NCBI GenBank assembly: GCA_964630785.1 | Contig: CAZVZG010000006.1 | Location: 113,105 to 177,104, forward strand | Origin: JADLCX01 sp964630785 | Lineage (GTDB): Bacteria; Planctomycetota; Phycisphaerae; Phycisphaerales; UBA1924 | Length of the DNA stretch: 64,000 bases | Direction: 5' to 3' | Shown here: piece by piece, positions 63,151 through 64,000 of the stretch | Layout: each line of letters opens with the position of its first letter | Numbering within the stretch: the stretch's first letter is position 1 | Position numbers and translations under genes: made by a program | The notes under the pieces: model-generated | Databases searched by the model: none | What the model was told of the DNA's origin: nothing | What the model saw: the letters and a program-made list of their open reading frames with translations, nothing else

Positions 63151-64000
63151 GCCCGGCGGCGGCGCGCGAGGGGGTCGATCGTGCGGTGCGCACGCTCGAC
63201 CTCTCGCAGCGGCGAGTGTGCAAGGCCGTCGGGCGGCCGCGATCGACGCAGAGGTACAGGCCGACCAAGCCGAACACGGACCGGCCGCTGGTGGCGCGGA
63301 TGCAGGAGCTGGCGAGGAAGCACCCGAGGTACGGGTACCGGAGGATTCACGCGATGCTGGAAGCCGAAGGGTTCAGAACGGGACGTGACCGGGTGCACCG
63401 GCTGTGGCGCAAGCACGGGCTGAAGGTGCCGCGGAAGGTGCACAAACGCAGGCGTTTGGGCACGTCGGCGAACGGGGTCACGCGCCACGCGGCCGCGCAC
63501 ATCGACCATGTGTGGACGTACGACTTCGTGAAGGACCAGACCATCGACGGCCGGCCGATGAAGATCCTGACGGTGGTGGACGAGCACACGCGGGAGTGCC
63601 TGTCGGCGGTGACGGCGCGGGGCATCACGGCCGCGGCGGTGGTGGGCGTGCTGCGAGAGTTGTTCGTCACGCGCGGCGTGCCGCGGCACATCCGCTCGGA
63701 CAACGGGCCGGAGTTCATCGCCCGGAAGGTGCGTGCGTGGCTGGAGACGAACAACGTGGGCCCGCTGTACATCGAGCCCGGGGCGCCGTGGCAGAACGCC
63801 TTCGGCGAGAGCTTCAACGGGAAGCTGCGGGACGAGTGCCTGAACATGGAGCTGTTCACGAGCCTGGCGGAGGCGCGGGTGGTGATCGGGGACTTCAGGG
63901 ACGAGTACAACCACCGGCGGCCGCACAGCTCGCTGGACTACAGCCCCCCCGCGGCGTTCGCGGCGGGGTGCAGGCGGGCTCCTTCGGTCGGTCTCGCTGC
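63144..64000 (+). CDS. IS3-family OrfB transposase (partial, 3' end outside window)
   Basis: The frame, in -1 relative to orfA, is open from 63144 to the window end (285 codons). It has the rve integrase core with T-Y-D-F (first Asp), S-D-N-G-P-E-F (second Asp) and F-G-E-S-F-N-G-K-L (Glu), with 35 residues between the last two: a DD(35)E triad. It is probably made as an OrfAB fusion by frameshifting. No independent start is obvious. Confidence 0.92.

Larger units (their letters stand above)
62797..64000 (+). mobile_element. IS3-family insertion sequence, left part (right end outside window)
   Basis: The left terminus TGACCTGCCC begins at 62797, as in many IS3-family elements. OrfA and orfB overlap in -1 register with a slippery site. 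The transposase runs to the last base, so the element is incomplete in the window. Left-end placement is inferred from memory of IS3 ends and the neighbour's truncation. Confidence 0.85.

Overview
The window is high-GC DNA with GC-rich third codon positions and looks like chromosome of a planctomycete, most likely class Phycisphaerae (family-level inference; no 16S rRNA is present). Supporting signs are four secreted proteins with the short GC-type dockerin repeats (V-Q-D-x-F-D-F-L ... Y-F), two prepilin-like proteins with a single N-terminal methylation motif, one PEP-CTERM-like protein, zinc-ribbon membrane proteins of a planctomycete style, and genes for an outer membrane (BamD, LptE).

Layout. 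1-1435: end of a dockerin-type surface protein followed by a prepilin-like protein. 1477-12579: a minus-strand information-processing operon rplK-rplA-rplJ-rplL-rpoB-rpoC with a promoter candidate, an rplL-rpoB hairpin and a terminator. 12620-12706: tRNA-Leu(UAA). 12769-15195: dockerin-type secreted protein. 15363-17191: rpsP-trmD-rplS with promoter and terminators (rimM absent). 17241-21013: ankyrin protein, EF-G-like GTPase, Cys-rich orphan. 21191-26717: queA, HAD phosphatase, IVP four-helix protein, aroC and small membrane or unknown proteins. 26745-33839: prepilin-like, PEP-CTERM-like, SGNH hydrolase-like, dockerin protein, DUF2891, MmcQ/YjbR, GNAT. 33891-37088: chaperonin cluster groS, a 67-residue unknown, groL, preceded by a receiver-like protein. 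37274-40657: RmuC, MddA-like methyltransferase, beta-barrel candidate. 40770-42641: C39-like/dockerin protein. 43508-47577: ftsH, lptE, bamD. 47785-47943: a 143-bp element with 27-bp perfect terminal inverted repeats and 8-bp direct flanks, the clearest small mobile element here. 47977-53602: hydrolase, membrane protein, then a flagellar unit (a 70-aa orphan, fliD, fliS) behind a sigma-28-like promoter. 53628-60184: holB, sthA, pilT, LOG-type lysine decarboxylase-like protein, DUF433 and an APC permease with an inserted zinc-ribbon-like loop. 60189-64000: a zinc-ribbon membrane protein, a 5'-truncated relative of it, and the left part of an IS3-family insertion sequence that caused the truncation and runs off the window.

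Most of the window is core housekeeping sequence. The accessory signal lies in the secreted repeat proteins, the 47.8-kb MITE-like element and the IS3 junction at 62.8 kb. No CRISPR array, defence island, prophage or biosynthetic cluster was seen. All calls come from reading the sequence; no database search was run.
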